Shown here piece by piece: positions 8,803 to 18,700 of a DNA stretch of 64,000 nucleotides. The translations under genes and the position numbers were made by a program. Position 1 is the first letter of the stretch. Each line of letters opens with the position of its first letter. Source of the DNA: Parietichytrium sp. I65-24A (lineage: Eukaryota > Sar > Bigyra > Thraustochytrida > Thraustochytriidae); the NCBI GenBank assembly GCA_012862575.1, contig BLSF01000006.1:310001-374000 (forward strand), given 5' to 3'. A model generated the notes under the pieces. That model had not been told where the DNA came from, made no database searches, and saw only the letters and a list, made by a program, of their open reading frames with translations.

Positions 8803-11148
8803 ATGAGGAGCGGGAGGAGCAGCAGCAGCAGCGCTGCAGCAGGCGGTGGTATATTCCGAAATGGATGTGGGAGCGCATTGCCAGGTAGTAATGGTCTGCA
8901 GCCAGCAAGAAAGAAGCGGCGCCAGGAGCTGGTGCATCTGGACGACGACAATGAGATTTTGGAGATAACGATGGCGGACGTATTAAAGGAGCGCGATATC
9001 TTGCGCGCGGAGGCAGCGGCTCTTCGTAGCGAGCTGAAAACTGCGACATCTAGAAATTCGCTGCCTGGGAGACTGAGTGAAATCGTGCTTTTGTCCGAGA
9101 AAGTGAACAAGTTGCGGGAGATAGTGGATCGGTGGGGGCTGATATGCCCCAAAGTCGGGTTGAAACCGCACGCCTGGGAGTCCGCGATTTCAACTCTCAA
9201 GCACTACTTGGAATCCGTGAGCTCTGTGGAAAATGTGGGCAAGCAAGCAAAAGAAGCAAAAGAGGTCAAGCGGGGGATGGACTATTATCATCGGCTGCAA
9301 AAGAGACTACAAAACAAGGACGAGAGTAGAGATGGGGCAGCCCGCCAAAGACTAGTATCGGAGAGGGACCAGCAGCGCGAGAACAACGTTCTACTTATTC
9401 AGCGAATAATCAAATTGGGTGAGCCGGTGAAAGACTTTCACTGGCAAGAAGCCTCTAACCTTCTGGAGCAAATAGAGACATGTCAGAATTCGAGAGCCTT
9501 GAGGAACGAGATCAAGCTCGAAGATGACCCTGTGTCTCCTGAGAACGTTGCGAGGCAATGCAATGCGTTTCTCGAAACAGAGGCGCAGTGGAGGGTGCGA
9601 TTCAACCCTGCTTTGGCCAGAAAGACCTCAGAGTCATGCGTTTCCAAAGTCAAAGCGCATGTTGACTTTCTTGGAACCGACGCCTCCATGTCTCCACACA
9701 CTGACCTCATAAATGCCTGTCATGCTGCATTGACTTCGGAGCAAGAGCTTTTGGAGACGGTTCAATCTGGTAGCACAGTACCGTTGCAGATGCTTTTGGA
9801 GTGTCTGAGATCAGTTGTACAAATTTATACTCAGGCAGCAAGGGATGTTGATTTTGTGCAGTCGCAAATCAAGGAGTGTCAAATTGCCATGGGCAAGTCA
9901 GATAGCGCTAACGAGGTGCCAGATTTGGCTCCACTGAAGGACCTTGAGAACGAGTTCTTTAAGCTAAATCAGATGGTCTTTTCAGAGACTGCTCGTGTGA
10001 ACGATCTGAAGACGGAGCTCCGAATGACTCCAAGTGAAAAGGTGTCGGCAGAGCTTCGGGCTATGGAAGAAGCGCTAACCAACACAAAACGTCAGGTACA
10101 GGTGCGTTTGGACTCGTTGGTTCCAGAATTCGTCTCTACTCGAAAGAAATTCGTAGACGCTTCGAAGCGCTTCCCCGAGCTTGCATTCGACCCTAGCTGG
10201 AGTCTGGTTTTTGAAGGGCTTGGCACCGAAGACCTCATGTTTTTGGAACTCAAATCCCGCAGCGATGTCGACGGTCTCCTTGCTGACTCTGTTCAGATCA
10301 AGCGTGATTGCCCGATTTGCATGGATACAGTTGAGCAGTCAAAGGGCGTGCTATGTGAAAATGATCATTTTATCTGCGACGATTGCCTTCAGAGCCATCT
10401 GCGCTCCATTACAGAACCTGGATATGACGGCCCGTTGCAAGGCGATGGCAGGTTGTTGTGTTATGACAAAGATTGCAAGAGCGAGCCTCTTCCAGCTAAG
10501 ACGGTGGCTGAGCACGTGGGCGACGAAGTGTATTCGAACTTTATGCGTGCGTTGTCCAGATCAATCGAGGCAAAGACTATTCAAGAGGCGGAGCGCAAGT
10601 GGAAGGCCGAGATGGAGCGCCGCGAGCGAATGGACAAAGAGCGGGGACAGACAGAAATGAGGGTTCAGCGGCACGTTGAGCATATTCAAGAAAACATATT
10701 CACCACCAAATGCCCACGAGGGGGGCACGCTTTCCTAGAGTTTGAGGGATGCTTTGCATTGACTTGTCACCAATGCAAGCCCGCCAGCTCGTTTTGTGGA
10801 TGGTGTCTCGCAGACTGCGGAAAAGACGCCCACGCGCATGTGGCTGAGTGCCCACACAATTTGATGCGAAAGTCAAAGCACAGGAGGGATTACCTCTACG
10901 GAACCAAAGAAATGTTTGAGGCCAGTGTGAGAGAGCGCGCAAAGCGCAAGCTTGTGGCTTACTGGAAAGATAGGGTCCAGCTGGATGACGAAGTCGTTCA
11001 AAAAGAAGTTCGCGATGCCATCAATCCTCACCTCAAGGACCTCCTCATGACGTTCAGATCCTTACCTTTAAAATCGCACGGCCCTCCCCGGGGAAAGGTG
11101 GGAAATGCTTTCCCAGTGTCTGCAACCCCGGTCATTGAGCTAGAATAG
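8803..11148 (+). CDS. RBR-like RING-type ubiquitin ligase with coiled-coil N-terminus
   Basis: A single exon of 781 residues starts at the ATG at 8803. The N-terminal 480 residues are helical and charged, with a coiled coil near 45-110. A RING1-like block starts near residue 502: CPIC, 11 residues, CENDHFICDDC, then CYDKDC, matching the C-x4-C ending of RBR RING1. About 75 cysteine-free helical residues follow. A RING2-like block comes next near 635-690: KCPRGGHAFLEFEGCFALTC, then CHQC, FCGWC and DCGKDAHAHVAEC. In RBR ligases the cysteine in the EGC context carries ubiquitin as a thioester. There is no clear IBR block between the two, so the architecture is atypical. Partner and substrate are unknown. 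If the second block is instead purely structural, this would be an ordinary RING ligase. Confidence 0.72.
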   Translation: MRSGRSSSSSAAAGGGIFRNGCGSALPGSNGLQPARKKRRQELVHLDDDNEILEITMADVLKERDILRAEAAALRSELKTATSRNSLPGRLSEIVLLSEKVNKLREIVDRWGLICPKVGLKPHAWESAISTLKHYLESVSSVENVGKQAKEAKEVKRGMDYYHRLQKRLQNKDESRDGAARQRLVSERDQQRENNVLLIQRIIKLGEPVKDFHWQEASNLLEQIETCQNSRALRNEIKLEDDPVSPENVARQCNAFLETEAQWRVRFNPALARKTSESCVSKVKAHVDFLGTDASMSPHTDLINACHAALTSEQELLETVQSGSTVPLQMLLECLRSVVQIYTQAARDVDFVQSQIKECQIAMGKSDSANEVPDLAPLKDLENEFFKLNQMVFSETARVNDLKTELRMTPSEKVSAELRAMEEALTNTKRQVQVRLDSLVPEFVSTRKKFVDASKRFPELAFDPSWSLVFEGLGTEDLMFLELKSRSDVDGLLADSVQIKRDCPICMDTVEQSKGVLCENDHFICDDCLQSHLRSITEPGYDGPLQGDGRLLCYDKDCKSEPLPAKTVAEHVGDEVYSNFMRALSRSIEAKTIQEAERKWKAEMERRERMDKERGQTEMRVQRHVEHIQENIFTTKCPRGGHAFLEFEGCFALTCHQCKPASSFCGWCLADCGKDAHAHVAECPHNLMRKSKHRRDYLYGTKEMFEASVRERAKRKLVAYWKDRVQLDDEVVQKEVRDAINPHLKDLLMTFRSLPLKSHGPPRGKVGNAFPVSATPVIELE

Positions 11149-12445
11149 TAGCTTGGTGCTGCAGCAAGTTGCGAAGAAAGGCTTTCTGTCAACAGTGACC
11201 TCCATCTTCCAAAAGCCATTGCCTGTAAATTATTCTCTCTTTTGTCTTTGTTTTTTGAAATTTGGAAACAACTCTACATGTTGGTACTGACAGTGAGTAC
11301 CGGTACATGGTTAACATGGTTATCGTTATCGTCGTCGAGTTTCCAAAGCGTATCGACGAAAGTTGGGAACAAGTGCTAGCTGATGCCTTAGTCAAGATGA
11401 AATTCCATTTCACAGAATACCCCACGTATGTTGGCACTCTTGAGATTCCTTGAGCTAAGGTGGCAGCCCTCGGAACACTCGGGCCTTGGCACTCCGTTAT
11501 TTGAGCGCCTAGGGATGTGTTCGAAATCGTCCTCGACGAGGGAAGTATAGGGAAATCGTCACATCAGCTGGTGGTAAATATTTCGCTCCTTGACCATGAG
11601 TGAGACATCAGACCTTCCGAGGTCTCGGAGCATTGCACTGCACGTAGTAGTCCATGCTCTCGTTCGTATGGGATTAAAAGTAAGTCCAAGCAATGAATAA
11701 CTCGTCATTAAGTAGTGGATGATGATGGATATTAGTAGAGAAGGATTGCGCGAGGTGCACTGCTCGTTACTACAGCTTGCGCTAAGTTTATCCTTAACTA
11801 TTAATCAACAAACACAGGTAAACCTTACTTGCCCCGCTAATCAGGTAGTAAGCAACGCACTATTGAGGTTGTTTTGCTGGTGCGCTAGGCACTCTTATAG
11901 AAGCGGCTAGGAACGGAACAACGTGGCAACGACGCACAGTCACAGTCATAGCTCATCACAATGTGCTCTCTCTATTTTATTAGCGCAGAAAAGAAGAAGA
12001 GCAAAGCTGTGAATGGATGATGACCATGATCTGTCAGCTCAGCGCCAATGAAACCGTGTACTATTACCTGGCAAATAGAAACCCGCCATTCTCGTTCTCC
12101 ATTCTAGAATTCTGAGTTGACATAGTGAACATGAAAATCTACGGTGAAGGTGAACTGGGCGAACACTCGATGCGCTCGTTACCCAACGCAGTAGCAACGG
12201 GCAGGATATGAGAACATGAGAAATGAAAAGTGAAAAGGAGATAACTGTGAGATAAGTGCTACCTAGCACCAGAGGAGATAGATAATCTATCTCACCATCT
12301 CACCCACTTTGATGTTCATTGATTGAAGCAAGGACAAGAGGAGCTGCAGGTACAGACGAGTAAGTGAGAGTGCGCCAAACACGTAACGCAGTGAAAGCCA
12401 GGAGGGAGAGACCCCGCGAACACCAAGAGACGAGAATCCAGAAGA
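11149..12445. other. Intergenic region upstream of PSAT, with palindromic motif
   Basis: It holds the 3' flank of the RBR-like gene, then the 17-base motif at 11284-11300 and about 1.1 kb without a credible ORF. No RNA gene is recognised. Confidence 0.55.
11284..11300. promoter_or_regulatory. Intergenic palindromic motif copy 1 (GTACTGACAGTGAGTAC)
   Basis: An exact fit to GTACTSACWGTSAGTAC, followed at once by CGGTAC, so that GTACCGGTAC overlaps its end. It lies 1146 bases before the PSAT ATG. Function is unknown; repetition in spacers suggests protein binding. Confidence 0.6.
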
Positions 12446-13636
12446 ATGTTGAGCAGAACTTCGGTGCTGACCCGCCAGCAGCTTGGCGTGCTGAGCCTGC
12501 GCGCGTTTTCTTCAACTGCGCCTTCCAAGAAACCAGCTGACCCAAGGTTCGGCTCTGGGCCAACCAAGAAGAGGCCAAACTGGGAGCTCAAGAGCCTCGA
12601 GGATGCGCCTCTCGGACGCTCCCATCGCGCAAAGATTGGCAAGGCCAAGCTGAAGGAGGCCATTGATCTCTCCAAGGAGATCCTCGGCCTTCCAGAGGGC
12701 TACGAGCTCGGCATTGTGCCTGGCAGTGACACTGGTGCTTTCGAGATGGCCATGTGGAGCGTCCTCGGCGCCAAGCCAGTGGACTGCTTCCAGTGGGAGT
12801 CCTTCGGAAGCGGCTGGGGAAGCGATATCTCTGGTCAGCTCAAAATTGATGCCAAGCTGCACAAGGTAGCAGAGTACGGTGAGATCCCTGACCTTTCCAA
12901 GGCTCGCAAGGACGCTGACATCATCTTCACCTGGAACGGAACCACCAGCGGTGTCCGTGTGCCAAACGCTGATTGGATCGCTGATGACCGCGAAGGCTTG
13001 ACCTTGTGCGATGCCACCTCTGCAGCATTTGCTATGGAGATGCCATGGGACAAGCTCGACATCACCACCTACTCTTGGCAAAAGGTGCTCGGAGGTGAGG
13101 GTGGACACGGAATCCTCATCCTTTCCCCAAGGGCCATTGAGCGCCTCGAGAGCTACACCCCAAGCTGGCCAATGCCAAAGGTGTTCCGCCTCACCAAGAA
13201 GGGCAAGTTCAGCAAGGACATCTTTGAGGGTTCCACCATCAACACCCCAAGTATGCTCTGCGTCGAAGACTACCTTGATGCGCTCAAGTGGTCCAAGACC
13301 GTCGGTGGCCTCTCCGGGCTCATCGGCCGTTGCGACAAGAACCTTTCCATCGTCAAGGAGTGGGTCGACTCCAACGACTTCGTCTCGTTCTTGGCCAAGG
13401 ATCCAAAGACTGTGTCTAGCACTTCTATCTGCCTGTCCCTCAAGGGTATTAGCAAGGATGGCATCAAGAAGATGACTGGCCTCCTTGAGAAGGAGAAGGT
13501 CGCATACGACATCGGCTCATACCGTGATGCTCCTCCTGGACTCAGAATCTGGGGAGGAGCTACCGTTGAGTCATCCGACATGGAGGCTCTCATGCCATGG
13601 CTCACTTATGCTTACAACCAGTGCAAGGACGAGTAA
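12446..13636 (+). CDS. serC: Phosphoserine aminotransferase, bacterial SerC_2 type, mitochondrial
   Basis: A single exon of 396 residues. It makes O-phosphoserine from 3-phosphohydroxypyruvate and glutamate, the second step of serine synthesis. A class V PLP aminotransferase fold is evident: RFGSGPTKKRPNW near the start, GSDTGAFEMAMWSVLG, WNGTTSGVRVPN, and TYSWQKVLGGEGGHG carrying the PLP lysine. The pattern fits the subfamily known from alpha-proteobacteria and Methanosarcina rather than animal PSAT1. The first 24 residues (MLSRTSVLTRQQ...RAFSST) look like a mitochondrial presequence. Codon use is strongly biased to C- and G-ending codons, unlike neighbours, suggesting high expression. The 3' end is 92 bases from the convergent MoaE gene, with AATAAA at 13690. 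Bacterial origin is inference. Confidence 0.92.
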   Translation: MLSRTSVLTRQQLGVLSLRAFSSTAPSKKPADPRFGSGPTKKRPNWELKSLEDAPLGRSHRAKIGKAKLKEAIDLSKEILGLPEGYELGIVPGSDTGAFEMAMWSVLGAKPVDCFQWESFGSGWGSDISGQLKIDAKLHKVAEYGEIPDLSKARKDADIIFTWNGTTSGVRVPNADWIADDREGLTLCDATSAAFAMEMPWDKLDITTYSWQKVLGGEGGHGILILSPRAIERLESYTPSWPMPKVFRLTKKGKFSKDIFEGSTINTPSMLCVEDYLDALKWSKTVGGLSGLIGRCDKNLSIVKEWVDSNDFVSFLAKDPKTVSSTSICLSLKGISKDGIKKMTGLLEKEKVAYDIGSYRDAPPGLRIWGGATVESSDMEALMPWLTYAYNQCKDE

Positions 13637-13689
13637 ACATACAAATTTCGCTCGTTTTTTCACAAGCTTCTTCCTCTACCCGTCTTTTT

Positions 13690-13695
13690 AATAAA
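13690..13695 (+). terminator. AATAAA polyadenylation signal of PSAT
   Basis: It lies 54 bases after the PSAT stop, in a T-rich context. The convergent MoaE stop is only 34 bases further, so the two 3' UTRs must overlap. Confidence 0.55.
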
Positions 13696-13728
13696 GATCT
13701 GCTCATGTTGTTCATGGAAACAAAAGTT

Positions 13729-14325
13729 CTAGTTGGGCGAGCTCGATCGATCCGAGCCGTGTCCCTTCTGGAAAAATTCTGCATTTTCTTTCCACACCGC
13801 CGCGTCCCCGACGTAGCTCTCCTTCTTCCACACCGGCACGGTGGCTTTCAATGTGTCGATCGCATACTTGGCTGAGTCTAGTGCGCTGGCACGGTGGGGC
13901 GACGAGACTGCGATGATCACGCTAGTCTCCATCACAGGGCAACTCCCGATCTTGTGCTCAATGGCAATATGCTCCAGGTCCGGCCACTTGCTACGCATCT
14001 GCTCGCAAATCTTGAGCATCTCCTTCTCCGCCATGCTTCCATAAGCCTCGTACTCCAAATGCGACACGGCCTTCCCTTCGAAGTTATCGCGCGTTGTCCC
14101 TGAAAAGGTCACTACGGCACCTGCAGCCGGGGACATGACCAACTCGCTCAGACCCTCCAAGTCCAGCACATCTCCAGTCACACGGCAATGGTCAATCTTG
14201 GCGACTCTCTCAGTCAACTTGCGAGGCGACTTGTACTTCGGTCTCCGCTGAGATACCAGAGCGCCTGCTGCAAACCCCAGTGCCAGCGCAACCGCTGCAG
14301 TCGCCGCCAGTTTGAAGTCTGCCAT
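13729..14325 (-). CDS. MOCS2B: Molybdopterin synthase catalytic subunit (MoaE/MOCS2B) with N-terminal membrane segment
   Basis: 198 residues from the ATG at 14325, which has a purine at -3 and G at +4; the frame runs further up only to non-ATG codons. MoaE transfers sulfur from MoaD thiocarboxylate to cyclic pyranopterin monophosphate in molybdenum cofactor synthesis. Visible family blocks are GAVVTFSGTTRDNFEGK, LEYEAYGSMAEKEM, AIEHKIGSCPVMETSVIIAV, SPHRASALDSAKYAIDTLK and VPVWKKE. The last two supply the catalytic lysines and the His-Arg pair. Odd point: residues 1-27 (MADFKLAATAAVALALGF...) form a hydrophobic anchor followed by RRPKYK, although the enzyme is normally soluble and cytosolic. 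This could be a membrane anchor or a mitochondrial/plastid-type signal; I cannot decide. Confidence 0.9.
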   Translation of the reverse strand: MADFKLAATAAVALALGFAAGALVSQRRPKYKSPRKLTERVAKIDHCRVTGDVLDLEGLSELVMSPAAGAVVTFSGTTRDNFEGKAVSHLEYEAYGSMAEKEMLKICEQMRSKWPDLEHIAIEHKIGSCPVMETSVIIAVSSPHRASALDSAKYAIDTLKATVPVWKKESYVGDAAVWKENAEFFQKGHGSDRSSSPN

Positions 14326-15712
14326 CCCTTTTCTTTTTAAGTATCCCGCAAACGTGGAGCCACCGATGCGGCCGTTCTGACAACTGAAAACTGACAACGA
14401 TGGCGAACGTGAGCGTGCTAACTGCGAGTCCCGCCTTTCCTTTTCGACTTTTGTCCCTGTCCCTTTGCGCTGTTCGGTCTCTTGCTGTGAGAAGTGAGAG
14501 AAGAGTCAAAAGGTGTCAAAGGTGTCAAAGGAAAGGTTCGACTGACTCCTACAGAGTGCGCGTACTCGGCCAACTAAGTTATCTTTGGCGCAGCAGCCTA
14601 GCAGCCTCAAGCGTAGGTGCTCCGAGACATTCTGAGACAGCGGAGGAGGCCGTGTGTGTAGCCTAAGGCTTTGTGCTGAGTAACACGTCCATGCAGGAGA
14701 CTCTACGAGAACAAGTGTCGACGTGCCTGCCACAATGTCTCCCTCCGCACAAACAAACACTTTTGCAGGATCAGAATATAAGAAGAGAATGCCAGGCTGC
14801 TAGGTGGCTTAGACAGTGTTCGCTCGTAGACTGTGGCAGTGTGGCGAGTGTGGCGCTGGCAAAGTTCAGAAATTCAGAACTCAGAAAATCAGGTGCGTCG
14901 CGCAGAACAAGAGTCGTAGAATGCGCAAGTTTTCTCAAAGCCAATCAAAGCCACCAAGTTACATGCAACAAGCTTATTCGCGATCAGTACTTACTGTGAG
15001 TACAATTTTTTCAATTGATTACCACATCGCCGGCACTCGAGCACTCGAGAAAAAGAGACAGCCGAGATGCCGATGAGATGTGAGGAACAACGAAGCCTTC
15101 ACGGACCGTTGCCGATCATAATGAGCCAGCTAAAGATAACCTTAACCACGGCACACGTGAGTCATTTCGTTCCTGACAAGTGTTGTGAGCTGTGCATGTT
15201 AAAACGTTTATGTCAAATGAGAGAAACGAGAGCGAGTGTGGTTTCTTGCTCCGGGAAGCTGAAGACAAAGAAAGAAAGAAAGAAACAAACAAAAACAAAC
15301 AAACAGAAACAGACAAACAAACAACGAAGCGAGAAAGGAGCAAAGAAACAAAGTGAAATATACTCAACAGCAAACTTACACCGCAACGCCAGTCCCTAGC
15401 TCCATCGACAGTCAACAGAGGTTAGTTAATTGAAAACTCAGAAAGCCGGGGTGTCCGCGGCGAGTGGGCGCTGCGTTTCGGCAATATTTAAGGGCGTACG
15501 CGTGCATTTGCCTCGGGCGAGGTGGCGCTCAGAGACGCTGGGGAGCGAAGAAATAGCTCAGAGCTCAAAGCGCTTTCGAGCGAGCGAAAGCTCCCATAGT
15601 CTGCGCAACCTCATCCTTTTGGAACTCAAGTAAGTCACACAAGTCCCGGACAGGGGGACCGCGATTTGCGAAATCGTCCCCCTTTATACAGCATATCCGC
15701 GGTGCGCGAGCC
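14326..15712. other. Divergent intergenic region with palindromic motif
   Basis: Shared upstream space of MoaE (minus) and the giant coiled-coil gene (plus). The 17-base motif lies at 14987-15003. An A-rich AAAGAAAGAAACAAAC-type tract covers about 15265-15330. No gene is supported. Confidence 0.55.
14987..15003. promoter_or_regulatory. Intergenic palindromic motif copy 2 (GTACTTACTGTGAGTAC)
   Basis: One mismatch to GTACTSACWGTSAGTAC (T at position 6). It lies 662 bases from the MoaE ATG and 710 bases from the giant coiled-coil ATG. Confidence 0.55.
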
Positions 15713-18700
15713 ATGCCGCGGCGAGACGAAGATGCGGAGGACAGTGCATCGGACGAGTCCGAGGAAGAGGAGGAAGATGACGAAGATGACGAAGACGAAG
15801 AGGAAGACGCATCGGACGACGAAGACGATGATGGCGACATGAATGAACAGGACCTGGAAGAGATGGCGAGGCAGCAATGGATCGAGCGCGATTTCGACCC
15901 AAACGACTTCACCGTGGAGAAGATGTATGAGATCTGGGCCAAGGAGGAGGAGGAAGGGCTGGGCCGCACGAGAGGCAACAACCTCAAGCGGAAGATGGAA
16001 CTGCTCCAGATGCAGCACAACGCCAAAGTCTTCAAGCCAGACGAGTGGAAGCAAAGCGCCAAAAACGCGGTCCTGAATCTGCGGTCGAACGCGAAAGACT
16101 TTTTACTGGACACAAAATCCAACCTGACGCCGGCTTTCCTAAAGCGGAGAAAGAGGTATAAGGCTTACGAAGAAGGCGTCAAAAAGCAAATTGCCGATGC
16201 AAAAAAAGGGCATGAAAAGAGGCTGAAACGCAAAGCGGAAAAGCTGCTCGCAAAGCAGAAAGAGAGGGAAGAGTATGAGAAGCGCAGAGAGCAGCTGGAA
16301 AGGAAGGAACAGTTCAAAGCGTTTGAGAGGAAAGAGAAGCTTCTTGCAGAGTTGGCCGATAAGAAGGCGCTTTCTGATAACCTTCTTGCCAAGAGACGAG
16401 AACGCGCACAAGAGCAGCGCCGAATTGAAGAAGCCAAGTCCGAGTTGCTGAAGCACATTCTCGAAGGAAAGCAGAGGGCTCGAAGGGCAAAGGCCGTCCG
16501 CCGGCTCCAAGAACAAGAAGAGAATGCTCGCGCAGAGCTGGAAGAGCGGACGCAAGCAAAAATTGCTAGGGAAGCAGAGCTGGAGCAAGCCGAAAAGAAA
16601 GCCTTCGAGGAGGAGTCTGCCAGTAGAGAAAGCCAATTTGACGCAGAAAGTGCTTTCGAGCCCGAAATCAGCGCCCAGGAGGGCACAGGGCTATACAGAA
16701 CGCCACTCGGAAGAGGGGAGTTTGTTGGCGCACACGAAAGTGATCGAGATGTTTACGCAAAATTCGTTCCAGAACTGGATGCCGAGAGCACCCACTTATT
16801 TTCTGCTGACGACGTGTCGACCTTCATAGCTGACATGGATCTAGAGGTAATGCGTGCTGATAGCAAGGTCCGGTTCTTGGAGTTGAAGCTGTCTCAGGCG
16901 CGCGCAGATATCATGTCCCTTGAGAGCGAACAAGAGTCCATTGAGGTCGAGATTAATCTTTGCGACGAGAATATCGCCCAGCTAGATTTCGAGCTAAAGG
17001 AGATTCGAACACGGTTATTGGGTCCACCAAGACGAGATCCGCTCCGGTCTGAAGTTGAAAGAATGGCAATCTTGGAGAGCACCAGACTTCAGCTAGCACG
17101 CAAAATTGGAAGAGCCCCTGTCGCCAGCGGCGAAAACTCTGCCAACCTTCTCGAGCGTGTTGTTCTATTAAAGACCAAACTCGAGGATGCTAATGCAGAC
17201 TTGGACGCGCTGACCCGCGAGCACATCGAAGCGAAAGAAAATGCCCACAATCGACGACAAGCACTTGAACAAAACTTGGAGCAACAACCAGAGCTTCCCA
17301 TTGTTGTTGGTAGAGCTTTGAAAACGGTGGAAGAGTTTGACCAACAGCCTGCCACAGATCCGCAAACGACTACGGATCTAGTCATAGCAAGAACGAGGTC
17401 AGAATTTTTAAAAGAGGCAGCGAAAGCCCTAGATCAGCACACAAAAGATCTTACCAGCCTTGCCAAGAAGAAATGGGCCGCAAAAGAAGAACGCGCAAGT
17501 CTCAAGGTTGAGTTGGAACTCTCAAAATCGAGGCTGGCACAAGCAGAGCAAAGGATCAACAAAGCAAGGGAAGAGAGGTATCGGAATGATATTATCCTGG
17601 CGCTTCAGACTTATTTTCATCGTGGCGGCAAGGAGAACCTGAAAAAGGTCAAGGTAGAGTACAAGGGGAGGCTCAACTGGGCAGAAGCTGCTCACCTGGA
17701 TTGTAGAGAAAACATCAAGGAGGTCATCTTTTCGCCATCCCCAGGGATTCACGATGACAGCACTGGCAATAACCCCCAGCTGGAACGCCGGGACACCGCA
17801 CAATTCGTTCCACCTGCAATTGAGCTCGAAGAAGGCGCCTACAAAGGTGTAATAGAAGGGATTTTCTACATGCCCAAGTACAGGCTGTGGAAAGTTGCTT
17901 TCGATATTGTCAAGACCGGGCACGCCACTGAAGGGAAGAGCGAGGAATACATCAATGTACGTATGGGTGTCAGCTTGGAAACCGTAAAGCTCATTGGAAG
18001 GTTCTCGAATCAACGCCAAGATCCCGGCCAACCTCCGCTGTCGTACCGAGTAGAGCACCTCATCGCTGGGACGACAATTGCATACCGTTTTGAGATATAC
18101 GGTTCTTCGGGTTGCGCCCTTCAGATCCGTCCAGGACACTACGCAGAAGAAAAGCCACCGCCTATTTCGGAGAATGGGGGCCAAATTTTGACGGACTTCA
18201 TCAAGATGATGCGGGTAGAGCTGTACCAAGGCAAGGAACGCCGAAGCAAATTATTGGAGGAGCTTCTTGATGCAGAAAATGCCACAACACCTTTCTGGGA
18301 TAGTATAAGTGTCCAGGGAACTTCGCAGCGGTTTGAACGAAAGGCTTTCATCAAGATTCTCAAAGCAGAATTGCGGAAGGAAATTGATTTGCAAGAGAAA
18401 TTGCAAGCCGAGAAACTCGAGCGAAGGGCGGCTCTCGCGCGACTGCAAACAAAAAGTCAAAAGAGTCTTCCGCAGCTTCCAAGTCCAGAAAATGAGACTC
18501 CCCATCCGAACCCAATTCTTACAAATCGTAAGGCGAACCACAAATACGATGAGAAGAGCCTGCAAAACGAAGCTGAGGCTCATAAACGACACATGCAGCA
18601 AAGGCTTGAGAGAAAAGGCGCCATCAAAGATGCCGCGGAAGAGATCCGCGTGGAGGAGAAGATGCGAAAGGCAAAGGAGCGCTACCTCCAGCGAAAAAGA

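Noticed and set aside
15565-16122. Several minus-strand frames opposite the giant coiled-coil gene
   Set aside because: Ser- and Leu-rich shadows created by Glu/Asp/Lys codons of the plus-strand frame.
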